Of a DNA stretch of 64,000 nucleotides, positions 17,470 through 25,072 are shown in pieces. A program made the position numbers and the translations under genes. Source of the DNA: JACZUI01 sp965216725 (lineage in GTDB: Bacteria; Actinomycetota; Acidimicrobiia; Spongiisociales; ZC4RG35); contig CBDCGI010000019.1 in the NCBI GenBank assembly GCA_965216725.1, forward strand, positions 1 through 64,000, read 5' to 3'. The notes under the pieces were generated by a model. It made no database searches, had not been told where the DNA came from, and saw nothing but the letters and a program-made list of their open reading frames with translations. Within the stretch, counting starts at the first letter, position 1. The number at the start of each line of letters is the position of its first letter.

Positions 17470-18684
17470 ATGGACAGGCTTTTCGAGGACATCGAGCGTA
17501 GGTATGTTGGGACACATCCTTGGATCACATTTCGGATTGATCTGACTGAACTTCATCCATCCGACTGGCTCTTGCTTGGGGAGGCCGAGTCGAAGGTTGC
17601 CCATGTGGCAGGTGTCCCGCTTATCCCGGGCATCGCCGAGCGATTGCATCGTGTTTATCTCAGCAAGGGGGCCCACGGGACAACAGCGATCGAGGGGAAC
17701 ACACTGAGCGAAGAGGACGTGCTGGAACTCGTAGAAGGCAATTTGGATCTACCGCCCTCCCGCGAATACCTCGAGCAAGAAGTGCAGAACATCGTCGACG
17801 CCTACAACCGAATAATTGGCGAGGTCATTTCGGAGGGACCCCAGCCTCTCACTGTCGAGAGGATTCGGGGCTACAACCGCCAGGTGTTGGACGGCCTCGA
17901 TCTCGCGCCGGGGATCGTGCCTGGTGAGATTCGGACGGACGAGGTCGGAGTCCGCAGGTATCTCGGTGCACCAGCCGAGGATTGCGAGTACTTGCTCGGG
18001 GAGTTCTGTGATTGGATGAACAGCGCTGATTTTGAGGTCCAGTCCAGCGACCGTTTCGCCTTCACCCGGGCATTTGCGAAGGCTGTCGCTGCGCACCTTT
18101 ACCTTGCCTGGATCCACCCATTCGGGGACGGCAATGGGCGTACCGCCCGGCTCATCGAATTCCAGGCCTTGGTCGAGGCTGGCGTTCCGATACCTGCCGC
18201 TCACCTGCTCTCAGACCACTACAACAAGACACGCACCCGCTACTACGAAGTCTTGGATCGGGCCAGCCGGGTGGCGCCGTACTCACCAAGGGAAATGATG
18301 TCCTATGCCCTGGAGGGGTTCGTCGATGAACTGAGGGAGCAGCTGAGGGTTGTCCGGGACCAACAGCACAGCGTCACCTGGATCAACTACGTGCACGAGC
18401 TCTTTCAGGATCGTGACACGGTCACGGCGCGTCGGCAGAGACACCTGGCGCTCGACCTTCCCCCGGACGTATTCACGCCCCGATCCGCTTTGCGTGAAGT
18501 CTCGCCCCGTGTAGCGGCCGGCTACGGGGGCAAAGGCCGTAAGACGGTGACGCGTGACATCAACAAGCTTGTCGAACTTGGCTTGGTCGAGCGCGGGCCA
18601 AAAGGTGGCATCCGTCCATCGAGGGAGGTAGTGCTCGCTTTCCTGCCGGTCAGTGCCGACGGACCGCTTGCAGAGCAGATATGA
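17470..18684 (+). CDS. Fic-domain protein (probable AMP-transferase, N-terminal self-inhibited)
   Basis: 404 aa from ATG 17470. Canonical Fic motif HPFGDGNGRTAR at ~218-229. The segment TTAIEGNTLS at ~75 matches the inhibitory helix [S/T]xxxE[G/N] on the N-terminal side, the class II (intramolecularly inhibited) arrangement. The C-terminal part has a winged-helix look (RKTVTRDINKLVELGLVERGP), as in Fic proteins that also bind DNA. Such enzymes usually transfer AMP from ATP to a protein hydroxyl. Its stop overlaps the start of the next gene by 4 bp (ATGA). A short AT-richer stretch upstream (17430-17470) may hold its promoter. Confidence 0.85.
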   Translation: MDRLFEDIERRYVGTHPWITFRIDLTELHPSDWLLLGEAESKVAHVAGVPLIPGIAERLHRVYLSKGAHGTTAIEGNTLSEEDVLELVEGNLDLPPSREYLEQEVQNIVDAYNRIIGEVISEGPQPLTVERIRGYNRQVLDGLDLAPGIVPGEIRTDEVGVRRYLGAPAEDCEYLLGEFCDWMNSADFEVQSSDRFAFTRAFAKAVAAHLYLAWIHPFGDGNGRTARLIEFQALVEAGVPIPAAHLLSDHYNKTRTRYYEVLDRASRVAPYSPREMMSYALEGFVDELREQLRVVRDQQHSVTWINYVHELFQDRDTVTARRQRHLALDLPPDVFTPRSALREVSPRVAAGYGGKGRKTVTRDINKLVELGLVERGPKGGIRPSREVVLAFLPVSADGPLAEQI

Positions 18685-20414
18685 GTACAACACCGGTCCA
18701 TTGGGGCGCGTATCCCGGCGAGCTCCTCGAAGAGATAATGGCGGTATTCGTCGCTCAAGATCACCCGAAGACCTTGCGCCGAACCCCTTCCCGCGGGGAT
18801 GGTGGGGTCGATCTCCTTGTGCCGGTGGAAGGCGGTTTTCACGTCAAGCAGGTAAAGGGTTTTTCGGACCGTATCGGCTCTAGCGAGCGCCGCCAGATTC
18901 GAGAGTCCTACGAATCCCTCTTGAATGACCCAAGGCTCGACCAACCAGTAGTTGAGTGGAGGCTCACCGTTCCAGTCGACCCGACATCCGGGGAGCAGGA
19001 GTGGTTCAACGATTTGACGGCCGACGCACCCTTTGATGTTTGGTGGGACGGGGAACTCTATTGGCACAAGCTCGCTGCCGACCATCCACATGTGATCGAC
19101 TACTACATCGGAGGCGGCAAGGACCGGGTCGTGTACCGGGCAAAAGCGCTCCTGGAGTCAACAAGCGCAGTCGACACCCCCCTGACACCCCTCGACGTAT
19201 CGGGTCGTCTAGCGATCCTGGCGGCAAACCTCAACAAAGATGACCCGCACTACAGCTACGAATTCGAGACCAGAGGAAGCAGTTCTCTGGAGATACCCCT
19301 TCGACCTAGACCAGGGGCGGTTCTGTCGGTAACAGCGCCGATGACCGACGGTGGATCTCTCGTTACCCACGTAGTGGCCAAACACCGCTACTCGACGACC
19401 GATGCACCCATCGGCGGCACGCTGACGGCTCGCATTGTCGACCCTGACCTTGGAATCGACTTGAGAGACGACGTCGGAAACTTCCTGCGCTATGGGGCCG
19501 CCTTGGAATTCCCCATGGGTTCAGTGGATATGACGATGAACGCACCCGGAGGTTTGGGTGGTTCGGTCGAGGGGGCGGCCGCTCGCCTTGGCCCGGCCGT
19601 CTCGAAGGCAGGTGCCAAGAAGTTTCGGATTCGTGTAGCCCACGGCGACTCGGGAGAGACCCATACTCTCGAGTTGTTCGTCCAACAGACGACACGAGGT
19701 GAGGTAGGGCTCAAGTCGCTGATGTACGACCGTCATCGTCATCTGCGCATCGAGTTCACAATCGACTTCGTGGGCAAGCTTGCTGGACGCTGCAATATGA
19801 ACTTCAACGTCGAAGACATTCTCCTTGCTCCCGTGGACGACATCGTCGAGGTCGTGCGATTCATTGCCGCAATCCAACCCGGCAACGTCTTAGAACTCCT
19901 GCCCGAGCATGGAGAGAAGATCCTCGCCACAGCGCACATCGGCAATGGGTTCGCCTCTATCGACCCCGAGACCGCCACCATGGTTGAGGATCTCCACACT
20001 CTGCAGACGTATGTTGCCGACACGGTCCTCCTACCTGATCTGGTCTCGGAGGCGAGTCTGGCCGACTTGAGTCTGGCAGCTGCTCTGATCCGTGAGCGCC
20101 GCTTGGTAGCACACAACGTCACGTTCAATACTGAGAATCCGTCTGATCAAGAACCCGAGTCATACGTTCAGAAGTTGAACTCGGATAGGCCAATCACGGT
20201 TCACAACCATCTCCAGGTTCGGTTCAAGGAGGGCCTCGCCTATGACGTAGGGACCGTCTTCATGGTCGGAACGCAATTGACCTTCGCTGAGTATCAGCCA
20301 TCAGATCCAAAGTGGCTCACCCTGGTCCTGTTCGGCGATGCCAAGGTGACCGTGACATTGGATGATCCGGAAGAGAACCCCCCCGAAGACGTCCAGAATG
20401 GGAGCAGCGCATAG
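18681..20414 (+). CDS. Large protein with nuclease-like N-terminus, coupled to Fic
   Basis: 577 aa; not matched to a named family. Residues ~30-65 (RTPSRGDGGVDLLVPVEGG, then FHVKQVKGF) follow the GDGGxD...QxK pattern of Mrr-type PD-(D/Q)xK endonucleases. The middle (~180-400) is beta-rich with repeated T/V strands (LSVTAPMTDGG, FRIRVAHGDSGETHTLELFV), possibly target or ligand recognition. The acidic C-terminus ends DDPEENPPEDVQNGS. The ATGA overlap with fic implies co-translation. Last gene of the element, 215 bp before attR. It could be a restriction-type effector whose activity the Fic enzyme modifies; only the gene order and the N-terminal motif support this. Confidence 0.6.
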   Translation: MSTTPVHWGAYPGELLEEIMAVFVAQDHPKTLRRTPSRGDGGVDLLVPVEGGFHVKQVKGFSDRIGSSERRQIRESYESLLNDPRLDQPVVEWRLTVPVDPTSGEQEWFNDLTADAPFDVWWDGELYWHKLAADHPHVIDYYIGGGKDRVVYRAKALLESTSAVDTPLTPLDVSGRLAILAANLNKDDPHYSYEFETRGSSSLEIPLRPRPGAVLSVTAPMTDGGSLVTHVVAKHRYSTTDAPIGGTLTARIVDPDLGIDLRDDVGNFLRYGAALEFPMGSVDMTMNAPGGLGGSVEGAAARLGPAVSKAGAKKFRIRVAHGDSGETHTLELFVQQTTRGEVGLKSLMYDRHRHLRIEFTIDFVGKLAGRCNMNFNVEDILLAPVDDIVEVVRFIAAIQPGNVLELLPEHGEKILATAHIGNGFASIDPETATMVEDLHTLQTYVADTVLLPDLVSEASLADLSLAAALIRERRLVAHNVTFNTENPSDQEPESYVQKLNSDRPITVHNHLQVRFKEGLAYDVGTVFMVGTQLTFAEYQPSDPKWLTLVLFGDAKVTVTLDDPEENPPEDVQNGSSA

Positions 20415-20503
20415 AGCGCGGCATGATCACCGCAGTCAGTCGAATCACCCGTCCTGAATCCGACATTCGGCGCTAGCTCAGAGGAGAGGTGCCGGTTCGG
20501 CTT

Positions 20504-20523
20504 GGGAGCCAAGTTGGGAGCCA
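20504..20523 (+). repeat. Paired GGGAGCCA repeats near attR (possible integrase arm sites)
   Basis: GGGAGCCA at 20504-20511 and 20516-20523, each embedded in TTGGGAGCCAA, ~107 bp inside the attR core. They mirror the pair at 804-824 beside attL. Confidence 0.5.
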
Positions 20524-20629
20524 ACCGCTGCGCACCCGAGCGGATCGTCGTGGACCCCCCTGGATTGAGAAGCCCGCTCGCTCGGGACGGATCGACAACT
20601 ACGAACACTCCTGGACGCCCCTTGGAGAT

Positions 20630-20672
20630 CTACGGATCAGAAGGTTGGGGGTTCGAGTCCTCCCGAGCGCGC
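20630..20672 (+). repeat. attR core: copy of the tRNA-Arg 3' half
   Basis: A perfect 43-bp copy of 691-733 (anticodon loop through discriminator). The 5' half of the tRNA is missing here, so it is not a gene. Marks the right end of the integrative element; chromosomal genes resume with the DUF385 gene. Confidence 0.92.
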
Positions 20673-20711
20673 TGTAGAGGTAGCAACTTCAGGCGACTGT
20701 TCCCGCGGCCC

Positions 20712-21098
20712 CTAGCCCGTGACAGCGGTGCCTTGTCCACCCCCAACGTCCAAGTCAATTGCGATGGGAAGAGCTGATTCCCGCCATCCCGTGAGATCGC
20801 CCGCATAACGGACCGAGTATTTGTCGTAGACGGCTTCTCTGGCGAGTCGCTGCTCCGCCGGCTCGGTCAGCACGCGGGCGATCCCACGCAAGACTGAGGT
20901 GCCCGACCTCACCTCGACCTCAGGCGTCTTCATGAGGTTGCGGACCCAATCCGATCGATCGCCTCCTCCCGACAGCATGTAGAGAGCCGGACCTCTTTGG
21001 GCAAACCAGATCTCGATTGAATGCAGTCGGCCGGTTTTCCTGCCCAACGTTGTCAGGTAGACGACTGGCAACTCGCCAAGGTCGGGCACATCGTTCAT
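20712..21098 (-). CDS. Deazaflavin (F420)-dependent nitroreductase-family protein (DUF385)
   Basis: 128 aa. PVVYLTTLGRKTGRLHSIEIWF, then YMLSGGGDRSDWVRNLMKTPEVEVR and LAREAVYDKYS are the conserved segments of the split beta-barrel DUF385/Ddn family, which binds the cofactor F420 and reduces diverse substrates. The family is concentrated in actinobacteria and other F420 makers. Starts 17 bp downstream of the TetR stop on the same strand, so it is likely co-transcribed with and controlled by TetR. Substrate unknown. Confidence 0.82.
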   Translation of the reverse strand: MNDVPDLGELPVVYLTTLGRKTGRLHSIEIWFAQRGPALYMLSGGGDRSDWVRNLMKTPEVEVRSGTSVLRGIARVLTEPAEQRLAREAVYDKYSVRYAGDLTGWRESALPIAIDLDVGGGQGTAVTG

Positions 21099-21114
21099 GG
21101 CCGAAGGTCCATCG

Positions 21115-21801
21115 TCACCTCCCGGAGGCGGCCATTCTGGAAAAACCGTCGAGAATCAGATCAAGCCCAACCTCGAATGAGTCGCCGAAGTCATAGCCGG
21201 GGCGAAGCACGTGATCCAGGGTCAGCTCCGACAGGAAGGGATACTCGTCAGCGGGAATCAGCTCGGAGATCTCAGCGGCGACGTCCACCATCTCGGCACC
21301 GCCCCCACCGGGCAGGTTCGCCTCCTCAAGCGCAAAGCCGTACACATAGCTGTCGAGGATCGCATAGGCGTGAGCCGTCAACGCGAGCGACAACCCACCG
21401 GTTCGCAGGCAGCCGAGCACGGCGTCGTGATGACGCAGTGTCGCCGGGCCAGGAGTGGTCCTCGACTCCATCAGGGGCGGCGCCCACGGATGTCGCTTGA
21501 GCACCTCTCGAGCGGACCGGCACCGCACCCGTATTGCTTCTGACCAATCGAGATCTTCAGGAGGAAGCGAGATCTCGGCAAAGACAAAATCCACCATTCC
21601 GTCGATGATCTCTTCCTTGCCGGGAATGTGGTGATAGATCGTCATCGGTTTCACATCCAACGCGTCCGCGAGACGTCTCATCGTCAGGGCATCAATCCCG
21701 TTCTCGTCGGCCAGCGCCACCGCACCTTGGAGGATCCGTTCCCGGCTCAGTGGCAGACGTTGTTCTCCTCCGGCGGTCAATTCATCCTCACTTTGACCCA
21801 T
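21115..21801 (-). CDS. TetR-family transcriptional regulator
   Basis: 228 aa. HTH at ~20-65: SRERILQGAVALADENGIDALTMRRLADALDVKPMTIYHHIPGKEE, typical of the Tet-repressor class with TetR_C-like ligand domain (HPWAPPLMESRTTPGPATLRHHD). Two near-identical 13-bp palindromes lie in the 80-bp gap to the divergent DUF4386 gene, the obvious operator. It probably represses itself plus the DUF385 gene and the divergent membrane protein; the ligand is unknown. Confidence 0.87.
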   Translation of the reverse strand: MGQSEDELTAGGEQRLPLSRERILQGAVALADENGIDALTMRRLADALDVKPMTIYHHIPGKEEIIDGMVDFVFAEISLPPEDLDWSEAIRVRCRSAREVLKRHPWAPPLMESRTTPGPATLRHHDAVLGCLRTGGLSLALTAHAYAILDSYVYGFALEEANLPGGGGAEMVDVAAEISELIPADEYPFLSELTLDHVLRPGYDFGDSFEVGLDLILDGFSRMAASGR

Positions 21802-21847
21802 CGTACTAAGTACGGTAGCCTGATGCCACTTACCCGTACTTAGTACG
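21802..21847. promoter_or_regulatory. Twin TetR operator palindromes
   Basis: CGTACTAAGTACG at 21802-21814 and CGTACTTAGTACG at 21835-21847, each palindromic around a single central base and 33 bp (about three helical turns) centre to centre. They lie between the divergent tetR and DUF4386 genes, the first one beginning at the tetR start codon. Confidence 0.7.
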
Positions 21848-21881
21848 ACTCTCTATCTCAGAGGTTTCGAAAGGAGACCAA

Positions 21882-22666
21882 ATGCAAACCTTGAAGACAC
21901 CCGACACTTCACGATCCGACCTCCTCGGGCCGGGTGCCGTCCGGCAGTGGATATCGCCGAAGAGGGCGGGGCGAATCGCCGGCATCTCGTATCTGGCGAT
22001 GTTCCTGCTCGCCATCTTCGCCAACTTCGTCGTACTCGAGACGATGGTGGTCGCCGACGACGGTCCGGCCACCCTGGCCAACATCTCTGAGTCGTTGGGA
22101 ATGTTCCGACTGGGAGCCGTGGCGTTCTTGGCCATCGCCCTTCTCGATGTGGTCATTGCCTGGGCCCTGTATGTGGTGTTCCGGAGACGTCAATCGCGAC
22201 TTGGCGCTGATTTCCGGATGGTTCCGGTTGGCATACGGAGCGATCCTGGGTGTCGCCGTGGCTGCCTTGTTTCGAGTCGTTCAACTGGTTTCTGGAGACT
22301 TGTGGATAGGACTGACAGGCCGGTGACACCGACGCCGCGGTGTTGGAAGCGCTGTCGACATTCGAGTCGATCTGGATCGTCGGGTTGGCCGCCTTTGGAA
22401 TCCACCTCGTCCTCTTGGGAGTCCTTGCCCTTCGTTCACGTCTGGTGACGAAAGTGATCGGCTACTCGCTTGTCGTCGCCGGTCTGGCTTACGTTTTGGA
22501 CACGTTTGCCTATGGCCTGCTGGCCAATTACCAGGACCTCGAGGGTGTCTTCGAAGCCGCCGTCGCGGTTCCTTCGATAGTTGGTGAAGTGGGACTGGGC
22601 GTTTGGCTCCTCTTCACATCCAAGCTCGACCGAGCGGTCGCTAATCCTGGAAAGGCACCGGCATGA
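21882..22666 (+). CDS. DUF4386-type integral membrane protein (two apparent frameshifts)
   Basis: About 261 aa if repaired. Segments in three frames: AGRIAGISYLAMFLLAIFAN...ALLDVVIAWALYVVFR, then VNRDLALISGWFRLAYGAILG, then LEALSTFESIWIVGLAAFGIHLVLLG to the C-terminus. Together they match DUF4386: six or so helices with the VNRDLALxxxWFRL signature. Shifts fall near 22185 and 22325. GAAAGGAGACC lies just before ATG 21882. Divergent from tetR and downstream of its operators, so probably the main regulated target. Function unknown; the frameshifts may be sequence errors. Confidence 0.72.
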
Positions 22667-22979
22667 GCTCGGGGAAGACTTCGATCGAGAACTGGCCCGC
22701 TCCGTCACTGAGATAAGGATGGCCCTCGGTCAACGCCTGTGCTTCCTCGGCACTGTCAGCCTCGACGATGGAATAGCCAGTCAATGCGAGGGCTTCCCTG
22801 ATCGATCCGTCGTCGACCACCGAAACACCTCGGCCAAACGGCGCACCGACGTCACTGAGTGCATTCCCAACCGATTCCATCCATGCGGCCCACTTGCCAA
22901 GAACAGCCGCCGCCTCGTCCTCGGACATGTCGGCCATGTCGGTCGCCTCGCCCCGATAAATCATCATGTAGCTGGCCAA
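22641..22979 (-). CDS. YCII-related domain protein
   Basis: 112 aa. YMMIYRGEA near the start, KWAAWMESVGNALSDVGAPF and GYSIVEADSAEEAQALTEGHPYL, ending with FSIEVFPELMP, are the pattern of YCII/DGPF-type ferredoxin-like proteins, often found beside ArsR or sigma-factor genes. Divergent from the arsR-SRPBCC operon, sharing an 84-bp promoter region, and convergent with the DUF4386 gene (26-bp overlap). Biochemical role unknown. Confidence 0.82.
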   Translation of the reverse strand: MASYMMIYRGEATDMADMSEDEAAAVLGKWAAWMESVGNALSDVGAPFGRGVSVVDDGSIREALALTGYSIVEADSAEEAQALTEGHPYLSDGAGQFSIEVFPELMPVPFQD

Positions 22980-22996
22980 TTTCGCTCCTCCTATCG

Positions 22997-23039
22997 GCTA
23001 TTTCAGTCTGAACTATATTGCTTGACGCGAGCTATTTCA
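22997..23039. promoter_or_regulatory. Direct repeats in the YCII/arsR divergent promoter
   Basis: GCTATTTCA occurs at 22997-23005 and 23031-23039, 34 bp apart, in the AT-rich gap between two divergent genes; likely operator half-sites for the adjacent ArsR protein. Confidence 0.45.
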
Positions 23040-23063
23040 ACGGCAGCTAAAATTGACCCACCA

Positions 23064-23372
23064 ATGGACGACCTCCAAATCGTGGCCGAGCCCAGACGAC
23101 GAAGGATCTTGTCCCTGGTCTGGGACCAGCAGCTTTCGGCTTCAGAGATAGCCGAGCAATTCGACGTCACCTTCGGGGCCGTCTCCCAGCACCTCGGGAT
23201 TCTCAGGGAAGCCGGCTTCGTCCGCGTCGAGAAGGATGGGAACCGCCGCCTCTACCACGCCGACAAGGAGGCGCTGGGACCCTTGCGACCACTGCTGGAG
23301 CAGATGTGGAGTGCCACGCTGGACCGACTCGCCGACGCGGTGGAGACTCAAACCAACCAGCAGGATCCATGA
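23064..23372 (+). CDS. ArsR-family HTH regulator
   Basis: 102 aa from ATG 23064. MDDLQIVAEPRRRRILSLVW...LSASEIAEQFDVTFGAVSQHLGILREAGFVRVEKDGNRRLYH is a standard ArsR winged helix. No metal-binding cysteines are visible, so it belongs to the non-metal ArsR group usually paired with SRPBCC (AHSA1) proteins. The stop overlaps the SRPBCC start (ATGA), a very common operon in actinobacteria. Confidence 0.9.
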   Translation: MDDLQIVAEPRRRRILSLVWDQQLSASEIAEQFDVTFGAVSQHLGILREAGFVRVEKDGNRRLYHADKEALGPLRPLLEQMWSATLDRLADAVETQTNQQDP

Positions 23373-23794
23373 CGGACATCATCATCCAGAAGCGGATCTC
23401 GGCCCCGGCCGCGGCCGTTTATGGGTTCCTCACCCAGGCGGAGAAGTGGGCACTATGGCAGGGGACCGCAGCCAGCCTCGACCCTCGGATCGGAGGGCTC
23501 TTCACCATCGAAATGCCCAACGGGACGCGGTCTCGCGGCCAGTTTCTCGAGATGGTGCCCAATCGGAGGGTTGTATTCACCTGGGGATGGATCGACCACC
23601 CCGGTGTGCCTCCCGGCTCGTCCACGGTTGAGATAACCCTCGAGGAGGATGAAGGCGTCACTCTCCTCACCTTGACCCACAGCGGCCTCCCCGAGGACGA
23701 GCGGCCGCTGCATCAGATGGGATGGGATCACTATGTCCCCCGATTGGCGGCGACCGCCGAGGGCAACGATCCCGGTCCCGACGCCGGGCTCTGA
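23369..23794 (+). CDS. SRPBCC (AHSA1-like) domain protein
   Basis: 141 aa. ISAPAAAVYGFLTQAEKWALWQG, GRSRGQFLEMVPNRRVVFTWGW-like strand, and STVEITLEEDEGVTLLTLTHSGLP are the START-like hydrophobic-pocket fold of AHSA1 proteins. Co-translated with ArsR. Ligand unknown. The C-terminus (EGNDPGPDAGL) is short and disordered. A strong bidirectional terminator follows at 23918. Confidence 0.85.
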   Translation: MTDIIIQKRISAPAAAVYGFLTQAEKWALWQGTAASLDPRIGGLFTIEMPNGTRSRGQFLEMVPNRRVVFTWGWIDHPGVPPGSSTVEITLEEDEGVTLLTLTHSGLPEDERPLHQMGWDHYVPRLAATAEGNDPGPDAGL

Positions 23795-23917
23795 CCATCC
23801 CGCCCTCGTCGTCCCCGCTCCTCACGCTTGCAGCGACGGGCCAAACCCGGACCACCATGAGGGGTGAACCAAGACACGGTTTGCGAGGACGTCGCTCGGG
23901 ACCAGAGTCACGTGAGC

Positions 23918-23945
23918 ATGGGGCCACCGATGTCGGTGGCCCCAT
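23918..23945. terminator. Bidirectional terminator between SRPBCC and PepSY genes
   Basis: Perfect inverted repeat ATGGGGCCACCGA / TCGGTGGCCCCAT with a 2-base centre, located between two convergent genes. No long T tract, so Rho-independent action is assumed from stem strength and position. Confidence 0.65.
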
Positions 23946-23957
23946 ACCTGTTGCTGG

Positions 23958-24281
23958 CTAGTCGTCGGAGCCAGGCGTGTCGGCCTCGGTGCCAACCACG
24001 TTGAAGTCCTCGTCGAGTTGAACGTCGACCTGGCTGCCGTCGTCGAGGGTGACCTCGACTTCGTAGTAGCTCTCCTCGTCTCCGACTTCGCTGTCGGAAA
24101 CCGTCCCCTCTCCGGTGTGAAGCAACGCTGCGATGCTGGCTCGCTCCAACTCGGCCCCGGTGATGGGGACATCATTGTCGTTGCTGTCGCCGGAGCCACC
24201 ACCGGCCTGGGCTATGGCGGGAACTGCCGCCGCCGCGGCGATCGCGGCACCGAGCAGAAGGATTTTGAGCTTGCGGCTCAT
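23958..24281 (-). CDS. Secreted PepSY-like small protein
   Basis: 107 aa from the ATG at 24281. A signal peptide is clear (KLKILLLGAAIAAAAAVPAIAQA), followed by an acidic domain with ITGAELERASIAALLHTGEGTVSDSEV and YYEVEVTLDDGSQVDVQLDEDFNVV, the PepSY pattern. It is divergent from a two-component system; PepSY genes are commonly targets of OmpR-type regulators. Extracytoplasmic. AAAGGAAC provides the ribosome-binding site. Confidence 0.82.
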   Translation of the reverse strand: MSRKLKILLLGAAIAAAAAVPAIAQAGGGSGDSNDNDVPITGAELERASIAALLHTGEGTVSDSEVGDEESYYEVEVTLDDGSQVDVQLDEDFNVVGTEADTPGSDD

Positions 24282-24325
24282 TGCTGTTCCTTTCTCTAGA
24301 CCTGACCGCAAGGTACGAAGGGAGT

Positions 24326-24352
24326 CCTGACACCAGCCTGACCCCGCCTGAC
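24326..24352. promoter_or_regulatory. Triple CCTGAC array upstream of the response-regulator gene
   Basis: CCTGAC at 24326, 24337 and 24347 (11- and 10-bp pitch, one helical turn each); another copy at 24301. The inverse arrangement GTCAGG/GTCAGG/GTCAGC with the same pitch precedes the lipoprotein gene at 26417. Same-phase direct repeats are typical OmpR/PhoB-family sites, so this is probably the operator for the divergent PepSY gene and for autoregulation. Confidence 0.6.
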
Positions 24353-24394
24353 TACGTTCAGCTGAGATTCAGCTTTGGATGGGACAATGGCCAG

Positions 24395-25072
24395 GTGAAG
24401 CTGCTGCTAGTCGAAGACGACAAACGAATAGCAACCATGGTGAAGCGGGGCCTTGAAGCAGAGGGCTATACCGTGGAGGTGGCGCTCGATGGCGATCATG
24501 GCCTGTGGCTGGCCAACGAGGGCAGCTACGACCTCATCATCCTCGACATCCTCCTTCCCGGCCGGAACGGTTTTCAGATCTGCGCCGAGTTGAGGGACGC
24601 CGGCGATTGGACTCCGATCCTGATGCTTACCGCAAAGGACGGCGACCTCGACGAAGCCGAAGCACTCGACACCGGCGCCGACGATTACATAACCAAGCCA
24701 TTCTCCTTTGCGGTTCTCGTGGCTCGAGTGCGAGCGCTGATGCGTCGGGCGGGTGGGCGCCAACTCCCGCCTCTCGAGGCGGGAGACCTTCGAATCGACA
24801 CAGGTCAACGTCGTGCGTGGCGCAACGAAACCGAAATCGATCTGACCGCTCGACAGTTCGACGTGCTCGAGTTCATGATGAGGCGAGCCGGCCAGGTCGT
24901 GAGTAAACGGGAGATCCTCGACGGTGTCTGGGAGTATGCCTTTGAAGGCGATCCGAACATCGTTGAGGTCTATATCCGGCGACTTCGCACCCGCATCGAT
25001 GAGCCTTTCGGTCGAGCTGCCATCGAAACCATCAGAGGCGCCGGCTACCGCCTCGCCGCAGACGGCGGATGA
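24395..25072 (+). CDS. OmpR/PhoB-family response regulator
   Basis: 225 aa from GTG 24395 (KLLLVEDD). Receiver: acidic pair VEDD, phospho-acceptor Asp in YDLIILDILLPG, Lys in DDYITKPFS. C-terminal winged helix: LTARQFDVLEFMMRRAGQVVSKREIL...VEVYIRRLRTRID, AIETIRGAGYRL. Coupled to the following kinase gene (stop overlaps ATGATG). Likely sites are the CCTGAC arrays upstream of itself and of the lipoprotein gene after the kinase. Confidence 0.93.
   Translation: MKLLLVEDDKRIATMVKRGLEAEGYTVEVALDGDHGLWLANEGSYDLIILDILLPGRNGFQICAELRDAGDWTPILMLTAKDGDLDEAEALDTGADDYITKPFSFAVLVARVRALMRRAGGRQLPPLEAGDLRIDTGQRRAWRNETEIDLTARQFDVLEFMMRRAGQVVSKREILDGVWEYAFEGDPNIVEVYIRRLRTRIDEPFGRAAIETIRGAGYRLAADGG

Noticed and set aside
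20630..20672. A second tRNA-Arg gene
   Set aside because: Only the 3' half (anticodon loop to discriminator) is present, with no acceptor or D-arm 5' half; it is the attR copy.
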